Shown here: positions 18,441-27,463 of the stretch, in pieces
How positions within the stretch are numbered: position 1 is the first letter of the stretch
How the letters are laid out: each line of letters opens with the position of its first letter
Assembly: GCF_900129045.1 (NCBI RefSeq)
Contig: NZ_FQTX01000003.1
Span: 282,992-346,991 of the forward strand
Origin: Bifidobacterium merycicum DSM 6492
Lineage (GTDB): Bacteria > Actinomycetota > Actinomycetes > Actinomycetales > Bifidobacteriaceae
Direction: 5' to 3'
DNA: 64,000 nucleotides
Program-made: the position numbers and the translations under genes
The notes under the pieces: model-generated
Database searches by the model: none
Seen by the model: the letters and a program-made list of their open reading frames with translations, nothing else
What the model was told of the DNA's origin: nothing

Positions 18441-18918
18441 CGGATGTTCTCCTTCCACTGCTACAGACAGGCGGTCTGACGCATTTGATCAAGGCGAGTA
18501 CGCGAAGATCGTTTTTTTCGTGATGTGCAGAAAGCAATTTCCCAATCCTTTCAGAAGAATGAGATGTGGATTGATGAAGAAGTTGGTTTTAAACCTAAGG
18601 ATAAAAAATTTCGCATAACCATCAATAAAGTTACGAAAAAGAATCGCATTTGCCTTCGCGATAACATAACCGTAACGATTCAGGCGTCCCATTCATGCGG
18701 TCGCATCCACGTCATTTCGACACATCATTTCGACACGTCACTTCAACACGTCAAGACGGCAATCACCGCACGCGGCACCGTCAATCCCCGTTCGCTCCCC
18801 GCCCCCGCATCGGGACGACAGGCACTTGACAAACCGACCGGCCCCGCATGACATGGCTACGGGTACACTGGTGAAGGCTATTTCTTGCTCGTAGAACACA
18901 AAGGACGGCAGCACAATA
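18441..18918. other. AT-rich spacer between amino-acid operon and prs
   Basis: 478 bases between divergent genes. 18490-18700 is strikingly AT-rich compared with the surroundings, continuous with the AT-rich start of the permease gene. A 67-codon minus frame inside it (18489-18692) has no ribosome binding site or recognisable domain and I do not call it. The region should hold promoters for both directions. Confidence 0.5.
18598..18625 (-). promoter_or_regulatory. Possible promoter of the amino-acid operon
   Basis: On the minus strand TTGATG, 16 bases, TATCCT, in the AT-rich leader about 160 bases upstream of the first permease gene. Chosen by eye from AT-rich sequence. Confidence 0.3.
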
Positions 18919-19932
18919 ATGTCAACGATTCTTGAGGGCACTCCGGATAAACGTATGGCGCTGGTCACAGGCCGCGCATACCCCGAACTGGCCAAGGAGG
19001 TCGCAGACTGCCTGGGCACCCAGGTATTGGAAACCACGGCATACGATTTCGCGAACGGCGAGATGTACGTCCGCTACACCGAACCGGTTCGCGGCGCCGA
19101 CGTATTCGTGTTGCAGTGCCATTACGGCGACATCAACAAGTGGATCATGGAACAGCTCATCATGGTGGATGCGCTGAAGCGTGCGTCCGCCCGCACCATC
19201 ACCGTGGTTGCGCCGTTCATGGGCTACTCCCGCCAAGACAAGAAGCATCAGGGCCGCGAGCCCATCACCGCCCGTCTCGTCTACGACCTGTTCCGCACCG
19301 CCGGCGCAAGCCGCATCATGACCGTCGACCTGCACGCCGCGCAGGAACAGGGCTTCTTCGACGCCCCGGTCGACCATCTGACCGCCACCCCCGTGCTCAT
19401 CGACTACGTGCGCAACCATCTGCCGCTGGCGAATACGACCATCGTCTCCCCCGACGCGGGCCGTATCAAGGTGTCCGAACAGTGGGCCGCCAAGCTCGGC
19501 GGGCTCCCGCTGGCGTTCATCCACAAGACCCGCGACACCACGCGCCCGAACCATGCCGTGGCGCATGGCATCATCGGCGAGGTTGAAGGCCGCGACTGCG
19601 TGGTGGTGGACGATATGATCGACACCGCTGGCACGATCTGCGAAGCGGTTCGCACGCTGAGGAACGCCGGTGCGAGAAGCGTGACGCTCGTCGCGACGCA
19701 CGGTCTGCTGTCAGGCCCTGCCGTTGAACGCCTGCGTGATTGCGGCGCACGTGAGATCGTGCTGATGGACACCGTTCCGGTTCCCGAAGAGAAGCGACTG
19801 CCGAATATGACCGTGCTGTCCGTCGCGCCGCTGCTGGCGGCCGGAATCCGTTCCGTGTTCGAAGAGGGTTCCGTGGCGACGCTGCTGGAGGGTCTGCCGG
19901 AGGATATGCGCCCGCGCAATATTTACGCCTGA
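18919..19932 (+). CDS. prs: Ribose-phosphate pyrophosphokinase
   Basis: 337 residues. Makes phosphoribosyl pyrophosphate from ribose 5-phosphate and ATP for nucleotide, His, Trp and NAD synthesis. The ATP-binding flexible region (FMGYSRQDKKHQGREPITAR), the metal-site His in TVDLHAAQEQGFF and the PRPP loop DDMIDTAGT are intact. Length is close to the 310-330 usual for the family. AAAGGA lies at good distance before ATG 18919. Transcribed alone, followed by an R3 repeat array. Confidence 0.95.
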   Translation: MSTILEGTPDKRMALVTGRAYPELAKEVADCLGTQVLETTAYDFANGEMYVRYTEPVRGADVFVLQCHYGDINKWIMEQLIMVDALKRASARTITVVAPFMGYSRQDKKHQGREPITARLVYDLFRTAGASRIMTVDLHAAQEQGFFDAPVDHLTATPVLIDYVRNHLPLANTTIVSPDAGRIKVSEQWAAKLGGLPLAFIHKTRDTTRPNHAVAHGIIGEVEGRDCVVVDDMIDTAGTICEAVRTLRNAGARSVTLVATHGLLSGPAVERLRDCGAREIVLMDTVPVPEEKRLPNMTVLSVAPLLAAGIRSVFEEGSVATLLEGLPEDMRPRNIYA

Positions 19933-20445
19933 TTACCTCTTGGGTTTCGCGTGAATGGCCGGGTGGTGTAGGACAGCCAGCCCCTCTCAACCCTTGCTGA
20001 GCGTAGACAGATGGAGATGACTTCCCCGTTTGCCTACGCTCATTTGTTCTCAGCGCAGCCGAGCGGAGAAGCCACACCCGAACAACCACGCCCAGCGGCC
20101 CCAGCGGAGACAGATGGAGACAGCACCACCACATGCCTACGCTCAGAACCCCTCAGCGCAGCCAAACGGAGAAACCATCGCCAGATCACTACACTGAGAG
20201 CCCGCCAGCGGAGACACGCGGAGAAACCATACCCGAATAACCACGCTGAGCGGCCCCCAGCGTAGACAGATGGAGATGACTTCCCCGTTTGCCTACGCTG
20301 GGGGCCGCTCAGTGTTGTCAGACCCGCCAAAACCTAGCGGTCAACGCAGCGCCACGCCACGCCAGCCAGCGAACCCACCAACCAGCGCCCACCAAGCATC
20401 ACCCGGCGCAGCGCCGCCAAGCGCCACGCCGGGGGCCGCCAAGCA
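19933..20445. repeat. R3 hairpin array
   Basis: 513 gene-free bases between prs and an ABC exporter, both ending here. The sequence is a run of degenerate units built on AGCG(T/C)AG...ACAGATGGAGA...CCTACGCT. Two units are clear hairpins with an identical 27-base loop: arms 19998-20006/20034-20042 (9 bases) and 20246-20265/20293-20312 (20 bases, perfect). 20320-20445 is rich in short GCGCCACGCC-like repeats. Confidence 0.7.
20246..20312. repeat. R3 hairpin with perfect 20-base arms
   Basis: Left arm CTGAGCGGCCCCCAGCGTAG at 20246-20265, its exact complement at 20293-20312, loop of 27 bases identical to the loop at 20007-20033. The longest stem of the R3 family in this window. Confidence 0.8.
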
Positions 20446-22275
20446 CTACTGCGCCAGCGTGAACTGCGAGTTGTAGATCCCCGCGTAGAAGCCGGACTTG
20501 GCGAGCAGTTCCTCGTGGGTACCACGCTCGACGATATCGCCGCCATCCATCACGAGAATCATGTCGGCGTCACGGATCGTGGACAGACGGTGCGCGATCA
20601 CGAACGACGTGCGACCCACGGTCAGCGCGTCCATCGCCTTCTGGATCAGCTCCTCAGTTCGCGTATCGACCGACGACGTCGCCTCGTCGAGAATCAGGAT
20701 CGGTGCATCCTCGACCATGGCACGCGCGATGGTGAGCAGCTGCTTCTGCCCCTGCGACAGCGACGCCTTGTCGTCGAGCACGGTGCCGTATCCGTTCGGC
20801 AGCGACATGATGTAATGGTGCAGACCCACCGCCTTGCACGCCGCCACGATCTGCTCATCGGTCACGCCGGGCTTCGAATACGCGATGTTTTCACGCACTG
20901 TTCCACGGAATACCCAGGTGTCCTGCAACACCATCGAGAACTGGTCGTGCACGTTCCAGCGCGGCACGGACTTCGTGTCGACACCGTCGATGGAAATCGA
21001 ACCACCGGAGATCTCGTAGAAGCGCATAAGCAGGTTTACCATCGTGGTCTTGCCCGCGCCGGTCGGTCCGACGATGGCGATCTTCTGACCGGATTTCACG
21101 GATGCGGAGAAGTCCTTGATGACCGTCTTGCCGGGCTCGTACCCGAACTGCACGTGGCTGAACTCCACGTCGCCGCGCACCGGCTTACCGTTCGCACCGA
21201 GCAGCGCCTGCTTGTCGGATTCGTCGGCCATTTCCGGCTCCTCCAGGAACTTAAACACACGCTCGGAGGCGGCGGCGCAACGCTGCAGGTTCTGGAACGC
21301 CTGCGCGAACTGGGAGAGCGGCTGCGTGAACAGGCGGATGTACATCATGAACGCCACGATCACGCCGAATTCGATCTTGCCGTCCATCGCGAGCACCGCA
21401 CCGACCACGCACACGACCACGTAGCCGAAGTTGCCGATGAAGTTCATCAACGGCATCATCAGGCCGGACAGGAACTGGCTCTTCCAACCGGAATCGTACA
21501 GATCCTTGTTGTACTTCTCGAAGCGTGCGATGGAATCCTCTTCGCCGCAGTACGCCTTGACCACGTTATGGCCGGCGTACATCTCTTCGACGTGGCCGTT
21601 CACATCGCCCAGCGCGATCTGCTGGCGGGAGAAGTATTTCTGCGACACCTTCATGATCACGCCCATGATGATCAGGCCGAGCAGCGCGGAGCCGATGGCG
21701 CACAGCGTCATGATCACGTTGTTGTAGAACATCATGATGAGCGCGCCGAAGAACAGCGTGATCGAGGTGATGAGCGAGCCGAGCGACTGGCCGAGCGTCT
21801 GTCCGATCGCGTCCACATCGTTGGTGATGCGGCTGAGCACGTCGCCGTAGCTGACTTTGTCGAAATACTTGAGCGGCAGTTTGTTGATCTTCACGCTGAT
21901 CGCTTCACGCAACTGCTGCGCGGTGCGTTGCGTCACGTTCGCCATCAGCCAGCTTTGCACGTAGCAGAGCACGGCGTAGCCGACGTATAGCGCGACCAGC
22001 AGCCAGACGATGCGGTTCACCGCGTCGAAATCGATTGCACGCAGCACCGGCTTGCCTTGCACCATGGCGGGCAGGCCTTTGGTGATTTCGTTGGTCATGT
22101 CCTTGAGTTTGTCCGGACCGACGATCTGGCACACCGTACCCGCCGCGCCCAGAATCAGCGAAACAACGATCACTGGAATATATCGGCGGCAGAAGCGTAC
22201 CAGCTTCTTCATCGCACCGCCGAAATTCTGCGGTTTTTCAACGGGGCCACGCCCACGTCCCATTCCTCTTGGCAT
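20446..22275 (-). CDS. ABC exporter subunit, catalytic half of heterodimer
   Basis: 609 residues: N-terminal basic stretch, six-helix exporter domain (about 30-330), then an ATPase with Walker A GPTGAGKTT (about 405), signature LSQGQKQL and Walker B ILILDEATSS with the catalytic Glu present. Together with the gene 13 bases upstream it forms a heterodimeric type IV ABC exporter (LmrCD/BmrCD-like). ATG at 22275 has GGAGG just upstream. Probably exports a toxic or signalling compound; substrate unknown. Regulated with its partner by the MarR protein upstream. Confidence 0.88.
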   Translation of the reverse strand: MPRGMGRGRGPVEKPQNFGGAMKKLVRFCRRYIPVIVVSLILGAAGTVCQIVGPDKLKDMTNEITKGLPAMVQGKPVLRAIDFDAVNRIVWLLVALYVGYAVLCYVQSWLMANVTQRTAQQLREAISVKINKLPLKYFDKVSYGDVLSRITNDVDAIGQTLGQSLGSLITSITLFFGALIMMFYNNVIMTLCAIGSALLGLIIMGVIMKVSQKYFSRQQIALGDVNGHVEEMYAGHNVVKAYCGEEDSIARFEKYNKDLYDSGWKSQFLSGLMMPLMNFIGNFGYVVVCVVGAVLAMDGKIEFGVIVAFMMYIRLFTQPLSQFAQAFQNLQRCAAASERVFKFLEEPEMADESDKQALLGANGKPVRGDVEFSHVQFGYEPGKTVIKDFSASVKSGQKIAIVGPTGAGKTTMVNLLMRFYEISGGSISIDGVDTKSVPRWNVHDQFSMVLQDTWVFRGTVRENIAYSKPGVTDEQIVAACKAVGLHHYIMSLPNGYGTVLDDKASLSQGQKQLLTIARAMVEDAPILILDEATSSVDTRTEELIQKAMDALTVGRTSFVIAHRLSTIRDADMILVMDGGDIVERGTHEELLAKSGFYAGIYNSQFTLAQ

Positions 22276-22288
22276 ATCGGTCCTCCTT

Positions 22289-24076
22289 TCAGTGCTTCAA
22301 TTCGTCTTCGCTGAGCTGCGATTGCGCGATCTGGCGGTATACGTCGCAGTTGTCGAGCAGTTCCTCATGCGTGCCTTGACCGACCACCTTGCCTTGGTCG
22401 AGTACGACGATGCGGTCGGCGTTCATGATGGTACCGATGCGCTGGGCGACGATGAGTTTGGTGGAGTCCTTCGCTTCCTTGGCGAGCGCGTCGCGTACCG
22501 CACGGTCGGTTTTGAAGTCGAGTGCGGAGAAGGAGTCGTCGAAGATCAGGATCTCCGGGTGGCGGTAGACGGCGCGGGCGATCGACAGGCGCTGCTTCTG
22601 CCCGCCGGATACGTTGGAGCCGCCTTGTGCGATGGAGGATTCGTAGGTGTTGTCTTTCTTTTCTACGAATTCGGTGGCCTGGGCCACTTCGCATGCCTTG
22701 CGCACGTTGGCCATATCGGCATCCGTGCCGGCTTCCTCGCTGCCCGACTTGCTTCCCGACTTGTCGCCGTAGCTCACGTTGGAGGCGATGGTGCCTTTGA
22801 ACAGGAACGACTGCTGCGGTACGTAGCCGATCTTGTCGCGCAGGGCTTTGAGCGTGTAGTCGCGCACGTCCACGCCGTCGACCAGCACCTGGCCTTGTGT
22901 GGCGTCGTAGAAGCGCGGCACCAGGTTGATGAGTGAGGATTTGCCGGAACCGGTGGAGCCGATGAATGCCACGGTCTGGCCTTTCTTGGCGGTGAAGCTG
23001 ATGCCTTCGAGCATGGCCTTGCGCGAATCCGGGTAGGTGAAGCTTACGTTGCGGAATTCGATTTCGCCCTGCTTGCCGGGTTCGCCTTCGGTGTGTGTGC
23101 CGTCGGTGATGAGCGGTTTGGTGTCGATTACTTCCAGCACGCGCTGTGCGGACACGTCGGCGCGCGGCCAGAGCACGAATACCATGCTCATGAGCAGGAA
23201 GCTCATGATGACCTGCACGGAGTAGCTGGAGAACACGACCATGTTGGCGAAGGTGGTGAGCTTGTCGGTCAGGTCGGCCGCGTCGATGAGGTAGGCGCCG
23301 ATCCAGTAGACGGCCAGCATGAGTCCGTTCATGATGGTGTTCATCAGCGGCATCATGATGGCCATGGCACGGTTGGTGAACAGCTGGGTGTCGGTGAGTT
23401 CCTTGTTGGCCTTGGTGAATTTGGCTTCCTGGTAGTCTTCGGCGTTGTAGGCGCGTACCACGCGCAGACCGGTCAGGTTTTCGCGTGCCACCAGGTTGAT
23501 GTTGTCGGTCAGGCGCTGCATGGCTTTGAACTTCGGCATGACGAAGAACATGATCACGCAGATGGCGGCCATCAATACCACGACGGCGATGCCGGTGGCG
23601 ACCGTCCATTCGAAGCCTTTGCCGGCGATCTTGCAGATGGCCCATACGGCCATGATCGGCGATTTGACGATCATCATGAGGCCCATGGTGATGAACATCT
23701 GGATCTGCGTGATGTCGTTGGTGGATCTGGTGATGAGCGATGCGGTGGAGAATCGGCTCATTTCCGCAGGTCCGAAGCTTTCGACCTTGTTGAATTCGAG
23801 CGAGCGCAGGCGCTGGCTGAACGAGGCGCCGACGCGGGCCGCCACGTAGCCGGTGACGACCGCGCAGGCGACAGAACCGAGCGAGACGAGCAGCATTTTG
23901 CCGCCCGCCACCCAGATGTCATGCATTTCACTGCCGGGGGTTTCCACGAGCGTGGTGATGTCGGACATGTAGTCCGGTAGGGTCAGGTCGAGCCAGATCT
24001 GGCCGACGATGCTGACCAATGCTATGAGCATTTGGCCTATCTCCGCTTTGGAGAGGTATCGCATGATGCGAAGCAT
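22289..24076 (-). CDS. ABC exporter subunit, degenerate-site half of heterodimer
   Basis: 595 residues: six-helix exporter domain, then ATPase with Walker A GSTGSGKSS (about 377) and signature VSGGQKQR. The Walker B end reads ILIFDDSFSALD: the catalytic Glu is replaced by Asp, as in one subunit of asymmetric exporters such as BmrCD and TM287/288, so this subunit should carry the degenerate ATP site. AAGGA precedes ATG 24076. Two MarR operators lie 44-72 bases upstream of the start. Confidence 0.88.
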   Translation of the reverse strand: MLRIMRYLSKAEIGQMLIALVSIVGQIWLDLTLPDYMSDITTLVETPGSEMHDIWVAGGKMLLVSLGSVACAVVTGYVAARVGASFSQRLRSLEFNKVESFGPAEMSRFSTASLITRSTNDITQIQMFITMGLMMIVKSPIMAVWAICKIAGKGFEWTVATGIAVVVLMAAICVIMFFVMPKFKAMQRLTDNINLVARENLTGLRVVRAYNAEDYQEAKFTKANKELTDTQLFTNRAMAIMMPLMNTIMNGLMLAVYWIGAYLIDAADLTDKLTTFANMVVFSSYSVQVIMSFLLMSMVFVLWPRADVSAQRVLEVIDTKPLITDGTHTEGEPGKQGEIEFRNVSFTYPDSRKAMLEGISFTAKKGQTVAFIGSTGSGKSSLINLVPRFYDATQGQVLVDGVDVRDYTLKALRDKIGYVPQQSFLFKGTIASNVSYGDKSGSKSGSEEAGTDADMANVRKACEVAQATEFVEKKDNTYESSIAQGGSNVSGGQKQRLSIARAVYRHPEILIFDDSFSALDFKTDRAVRDALAKEAKDSTKLIVAQRIGTIMNADRIVVLDQGKVVGQGTHEELLDNCDVYRQIAQSQLSEDELKH

Positions 24077-24119
24077 ATGTTTGGTTCCTTCTCTAGAGCT
24101 GTTCTTACGACTTCGATTA

Positions 24120-24132
24120 CTTACACCGTAAG
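24120..24132. promoter_or_regulatory. MarR-type operator 1 (exporter promoter)
   Basis: Palindrome CTTAC-ACC-GTAAG. Sixteen bases centre to centre from operator 2, and the same sequence recurs at the regulator's own start, which points to this site as its target. Confidence 0.7.
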
Positions 24133-24135
24133 TAA

Positions 24136-24148
24136 CTTACACTGTAAG
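24136..24148. promoter_or_regulatory. MarR-type operator 2 (exporter promoter)
   Basis: Palindrome CTTAC-ACT-GTAAG, second copy of the operator upstream of the exporter genes. Confidence 0.7.
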
Positions 24149-24468
24149 ATACTACATCCATAGCCGACTATGTTCTGACAGCGATTTGCGGCATGCGCAA
24201 CGTTTGCCCCCGCTTCTTTCCCTTCCCTCAAACTACCAACGCTCAGCACCCCCTCACCGTCAACAAACTGAGAAACACCCAAACTACCGACGGCGAGCAC
24301 CCCCTCACCGTCAACAAACTGAGAAACACCCAAACTACCGACGGTGAGGAACGGCTCAGCGTCAACAGTTTGAGGAGGATGGTGGGCACGTATGGCGCAG
24401 GAATCGGAACCGGACTCGCCCACCCGCTATATGCCCGCTATTGCTCACGGAAACCGGAACCAGAACCG

Positions 24469-24975
24469 CTATTGTTCACGGGAGCCGGAACCGGGCTCGT
24501 TCGCCTTGTCGAACGCCTGCTTCACCTGCTCCGGAGTGGGTCGAGACTTGCCGGGCATGCACAACGTCATATATGTGGTGAATTCGTCGGTAAGGTCGAT
24601 GAATTCGCGCGTCCGGCGCTCCCCCATCTGCGAGAAGATCCAGCAGATCGCCTCACGCATGTCCTCACGCTGCTTGTGCGCACGTTCCTCACCGATTTTG
24701 GTGAGCTTCACGTGCACGCTACGGCGGTCTTCAGGGTCTGGTTCGCGCACGATCTGGCCTTTTTTCTCCAATCCGGCCAGCAATGTGGAGACGCGCCCCG
24801 TCGTGGCCCGCATGGCCTGTGCGATCTGCGATGGCGTCATCGCGCCCTTGATATACAGCTCCTGCACCACGAACGGCTCACCTTTGACGCCACGGGACAT
24901 CTCCCGCTGCATCTGGGAACGCTTGCCCCAGGTGGTCTGCACCAACCGATCGAACGCTTCCTGCTCGAACCCCAA
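24469..24975 (-). CDS. MarR-family transcriptional regulator
   Basis: 168 residues with a winged helix: recognition helix region MTPSQIAQAMRATTGRVSTL and wing PDPEDRRSVHVKLTKIGEE, the classic MarR DRR wing. Expected to repress the ABC exporter genes downstream and itself: the palindrome CTTACnnnGTAAG occurs twice before the exporter and once before this gene. Start assigned to TTG 24975 because AAAGGAGG lies seven bases upstream and no suitable ATG exists; upstream frame reads through the operator. Confidence 0.85.
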   Translation of the reverse strand: MGFEQEAFDRLVQTTWGKRSQMQREMSRGVKGEPFVVQELYIKGAMTPSQIAQAMRATTGRVSTLLAGLEKKGQIVREPDPEDRRSVHVKLTKIGEERAHKQREDMREAICWIFSQMGERRTREFIDLTDEFTTYMTLCMPGKSRPTPEQVKQAFDKANEPGSGSREQ

Positions 24976-25015
24976 TGGGCTTCCTCCTTTACGCCATAGA
25001 CAACCGTCATAATAT

Positions 25016-25028
25016 CTTACGGTGTAAA
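25016..25028. promoter_or_regulatory. MarR-type operator 3 (autoregulation)
   Basis: CTTAC-GGT-GTAAA, one mismatch from the palindrome, about 40 bases upstream of the TTG start of the MarR gene, where it would overlap the promoter. Confidence 0.65.
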
Positions 25029-25060
25029 CCAATTTGTGAAGGAATCGGACTATTGCATCA

Positions 25061-26068
25061 TCAGCGCAACCGGGAACCACCGAACACGGCACGATTCAGC
25101 CTGGCAAGCTCGTCGCACGTAAGCTCCAGCCCGGTGGCGGCGAAGGAATCGTTGATCTCGTGCGGATTGCGGGCGCTGGGAATGGTGTACAGACGCTCGT
25201 ATTGCGCCAACTCCCACGCCAGCACCACACGCTGATAGGAGCAGCCATGCTCGCCTGCGACCGCGCGGAACGGATCGTACGCACGCTGGTCGAACGCGTC
25301 AAGGAACCCGCCGAGCGGACTCCAGCAGACGAACGCCAGACCCAGTTCCCTGCAATGACCCACTGTATGTTCGGGGTCGGGGTGCGACGGCGAGAACTGG
25401 TTCTGCACGGCGATCAGCTTGTCGCCGAGCATGGTGCGTGCGATGTCGATCTGCTCGTTGTTCACGCGGGAGATGCCGGCGTATCGGATCACGCCCTCGT
25501 CCAACAGCTGCTTCAACGCGCCGACCTGATCCGCATACGGCACCGCCGGGTCCGGGCCATGCGAGTAGAGCAGATCAAGCGCATCCACACCAAGATGCAA
25601 CGCCGACTCCTTCGCATCACGGATCATGGTCTCCGGGCGCGAATCGGCCATCCAGCCATACCTGCTGCCGGCAGCCTGCAAATGCTGACGCTCCTGAGCA
25701 CCCTGCGCGTCCGATTCGGCCGCATCGGACACCTGCGCAACGGGAACAGGCTCTTCCATCGTGCGACGGTACCCGGTTTTCGTGGCGACCAGCACTTCAT
25801 CGCGCGGACCGTCCCACGTGCGCAACGCGTCGCGCACCAGCCGCTCGCCGTACCCCAAGTCCTCCGGGGTTCCAGTGCCAGGCCGGCTCGGCAGATAATA
25901 CGACCACGCGGTGTCGAGATACCGCACGCCCGCATCGAGACCGGCGTGAATCGTCTCGATCGCCGTCTCCCGATCCGGGCGCCCCTCAATCGCCAACGCC
26001 ATCGTGCCCATGCCGAGCTTGGGAATCGCAAACCCCGCCAATTCGCCCATGTTCCGCGCAATCACCAT
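25061..26068 (-). CDS. Aldo/keto reductase
   Basis: 335-residue NAD(P)H-dependent oxidoreductase with the (beta/alpha)8 fold. Catalytic residues fit the family: Asp and Tyr in YLDTAWSYY (about 50-57), Lys in VATKTGY (about 97), His in YSHGPDP. The cofactor end (PSARNPHEINDSF) resembles the C-terminal nucleotide site. A short Ala/Gln/Glu-rich insertion lies around residues 115-135 (VSDAAESDAQGAQERQ). ATG 26068 is taken because of spacing from AAGGG; the frame remains open for 216 codons upstream, but that part overlaps the TPP riboswitch on the other strand and is spurious. Confidence 0.85.
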   Translation of the reverse strand: MVIARNMGELAGFAIPKLGMGTMALAIEGRPDRETAIETIHAGLDAGVRYLDTAWSYYLPSRPGTGTPEDLGYGERLVRDALRTWDGPRDEVLVATKTGYRRTMEEPVPVAQVSDAAESDAQGAQERQHLQAAGSRYGWMADSRPETMIRDAKESALHLGVDALDLLYSHGPDPAVPYADQVGALKQLLDEGVIRYAGISRVNNEQIDIARTMLGDKLIAVQNQFSPSHPDPEHTVGHCRELGLAFVCWSPLGGFLDAFDQRAYDPFRAVAGEHGCSYQRVVLAWELAQYERLYTIPSARNPHEINDSFAATGLELTCDELARLNRAVFGGSRLR

Positions 26069-26161
26069 CATCGTCCCTTTCCATCGTCGGCACATCCGCC
26101 ACCCATTCTTGCACACGCGCGGCACCCGGCTTGTCGGGCGGGCGCGGGAAGATGAGGGCAC

Positions 26162-26249
26162 AACCGAACGGGAGCCGAAAGGCTGAGAGGGAGCGACGAG
26201 CTTCGACCGAGGACTTGATGCGGGTAATGCCGCCGTAAGGAGACGGGTT
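26162..26249 (+). promoter_or_regulatory. TPP (THI-box) riboswitch
   Basis: Shows the two conserved blocks of the thiamine pyrophosphate aptamer: CTGAGA (26182-26187, inside AAAGGCTGAGAGGG) and CTTGATGCGGGTAATGCCG (26214-26232). AACC at the 5' end can pair with GGTT at the 3' end as stem P1. It lies 174 bases upstream of thiS and should shut off thiSFG when TPP is plentiful. Confidence 0.92.
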
Positions 26250-26337
26250 GTTCGCGCCGCCAGGGCGCATCTCAATCTTCCGTTCGCGATAACCGAATAT
26301 CGCGTGATCAGGGTCACGGAGGGGCGCACCACCTCAT

Positions 26338-26368
26338 AGGGTACGGCTTCTCTTCGCGACCCTTTTTT
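26338..26368 (+). terminator. Possible expression platform of the TPP riboswitch
   Basis: AGGGT (26338-26342) pairs with ACCCT (26359-26363) directly before a run of six T. A competing pairing GGTACG (26340-26345) with CGTACC (26369-26374) would break it, the logic of a terminator/antiterminator switch. The stem is short, so translation control is also possible. Confidence 0.45.
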
Positions 26369-26423
26369 CGTACCGGATGCCATGCAAACCCATGGCTCCC
26401 AACACATAAGAAGGGACAGTCCA

Positions 26424-26618
26424 ATGATCATCAACGGCAAGGAAGAGCAGATCGCCACGCCCATCACCGTGGCCGAGCTGATCGAAAGCAAGGGCCTGCG
26501 CGCCGACCGCGTGGCCGTGGAACTCAACGGCGAGATCGTGCCACGCGCCCAGCGTGCGCAGACGCAGCTCAAAGGCACCGACACCCTGGAGATCGTCACG
26601 TTCGTGCAGGGCGGCTGA
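26424..26618 (+). CDS. thiS: Sulfur carrier protein ThiS
   Basis: 64-residue beta-grasp protein ending in the required Gly-Gly (FVQGG), which ThiF adenylates and which carries the sulfur for the thiazole ring of thiamine. [12 protein letters not shown] and [12 protein letters not shown] are typical. ATG at 26424 follows AAGGGACA. First gene of the riboswitch-controlled thiS-thiF-thiG operon. Confidence 0.93.
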   Translation: MIINGKEEQIATPITVAELIESKGLRADRVAVELNGEIVPRAQRAQTQLKGTDTLEIVTFVQGG

Positions 26619-26718
26619 GCGGCGCGCATCACGCAACCACACGTGCCACACGCATCACACGCACCACGCACATCACGACGAACGAACCATAGACAACGAA
26701 CGGAAGACCGCACCAATC

Positions 26719-27432
26719 ATGACCTTTGAACCATCGGCAACCCCGGAGCAGATCAGCGCCCGCCAGCAGGCGTTCGACAACCAGCCCGACCCCGCCATGC
26801 TCGTCAGCCGCGAGGAGATCCGCGCCGCCCTGCTCGACCGCCACACCGCCGCCACACAAGATAAACTCGATTCCGCACATGTGGCCATCTGCGGTTGCGG
26901 CGGCCTCGGCTCCACCATCGCGGTGGCTCTGACCCGCATCGGCGTCGGCCACCTGCACCTCATCGACTTCGACCGCGTGGACATGACCAACCTGAACCGT
27001 CAGCAGTATTTCCTCAAGGATCTCGGCCAGTACAAGACCGAGGCGCTGCGTTCCAACCTGCGCCAGATCAACCCGTTCATCGACATCACCATCGACACCG
27101 TGAAAGTGACCGACGAGAACGTGCCGACGCTGTTCGAGAACGAAAGCATCATCTGCGAGGCGTTCGATGTGCCGGAAAACAAGACGATGCTCGTCAACGC
27201 GGTGCTGGAGAACCTGCCGGATAAGAAGCTCGTAAGCGCTTCGGGCATGGCCGGATTCCGCAGCTCCAACCTGGTGAGCACGCGCCGCGTGTCGAAGAAC
27301 TTCTACTTCTGCGGCGACGGCGAAACCGCCCCCGTGCCGGGTGCCGGCCTGATGGCCCCGCGCGTGGGCGTGGTCGCCTGCCATGAGGCGAATATGGTCA
27401 CCCGCCTGATCCTCGGCGAAGAGGACGCATAA
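26719..27432 (+). CDS. thiF: ThiS adenylyltransferase ThiF
   Basis: 237 residues of the E1/MoeB/ThiF superfamily: ATP-binding [20 protein letters not shown] near residue 56, [15 protein letters not shown] and the EAFD motif. It lacks the CXXC zinc pairs of E. coli ThiF and so belongs to the short, zinc-free ThiF group. Activates the C-terminus of ThiS. ATG 26719 chosen at the natural N-terminus; only a weak GGAAG precedes it. It begins 100 bases after thiS. Confidence 0.9.
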   Translation: MTFEPSATPEQISARQQAFDNQPDPAMLVSREEIRAALLDRHTAATQDKLDSAHVAICGCGGLGSTIAVALTRIGVGHLHLIDFDRVDMTNLNRQQYFLKDLGQYKTEALRSNLRQINPFIDITIDTVKVTDENVPTLFENESIICEAFDVPENKTMLVNAVLENLPDKKLVSASGMAGFRSSNLVSTRRVSKNFYFCGDGETAPVPGAGLMAPRVGVVACHEANMVTRLILGEEDA

Positions 27433-27463
27433 CACACGCAGGACCCCAACGAAAGGACACACT

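Larger units (their letters stand above)
24077..24468. repeat. Spacer with MarR operators and R2 array
   Basis: 392 bases between marR-type gene and ABC exporter (same strand). The part near the exporter holds two operators. The part near the regulator holds three R2 units starting at 24229, 24280 and 24331, an exact 51-base period; the last has paired ends CAAACT/AGTTTG (24331-24336, 24367-24372) and an inner TGAG/CTCA pair. Confidence 0.7.

Noticed and set aside
18489..18692. 67-codon minus-strand frame in the AT-rich leader
   Set aside because: No ribosome binding site, no recognisable domain, explained by low GC content.
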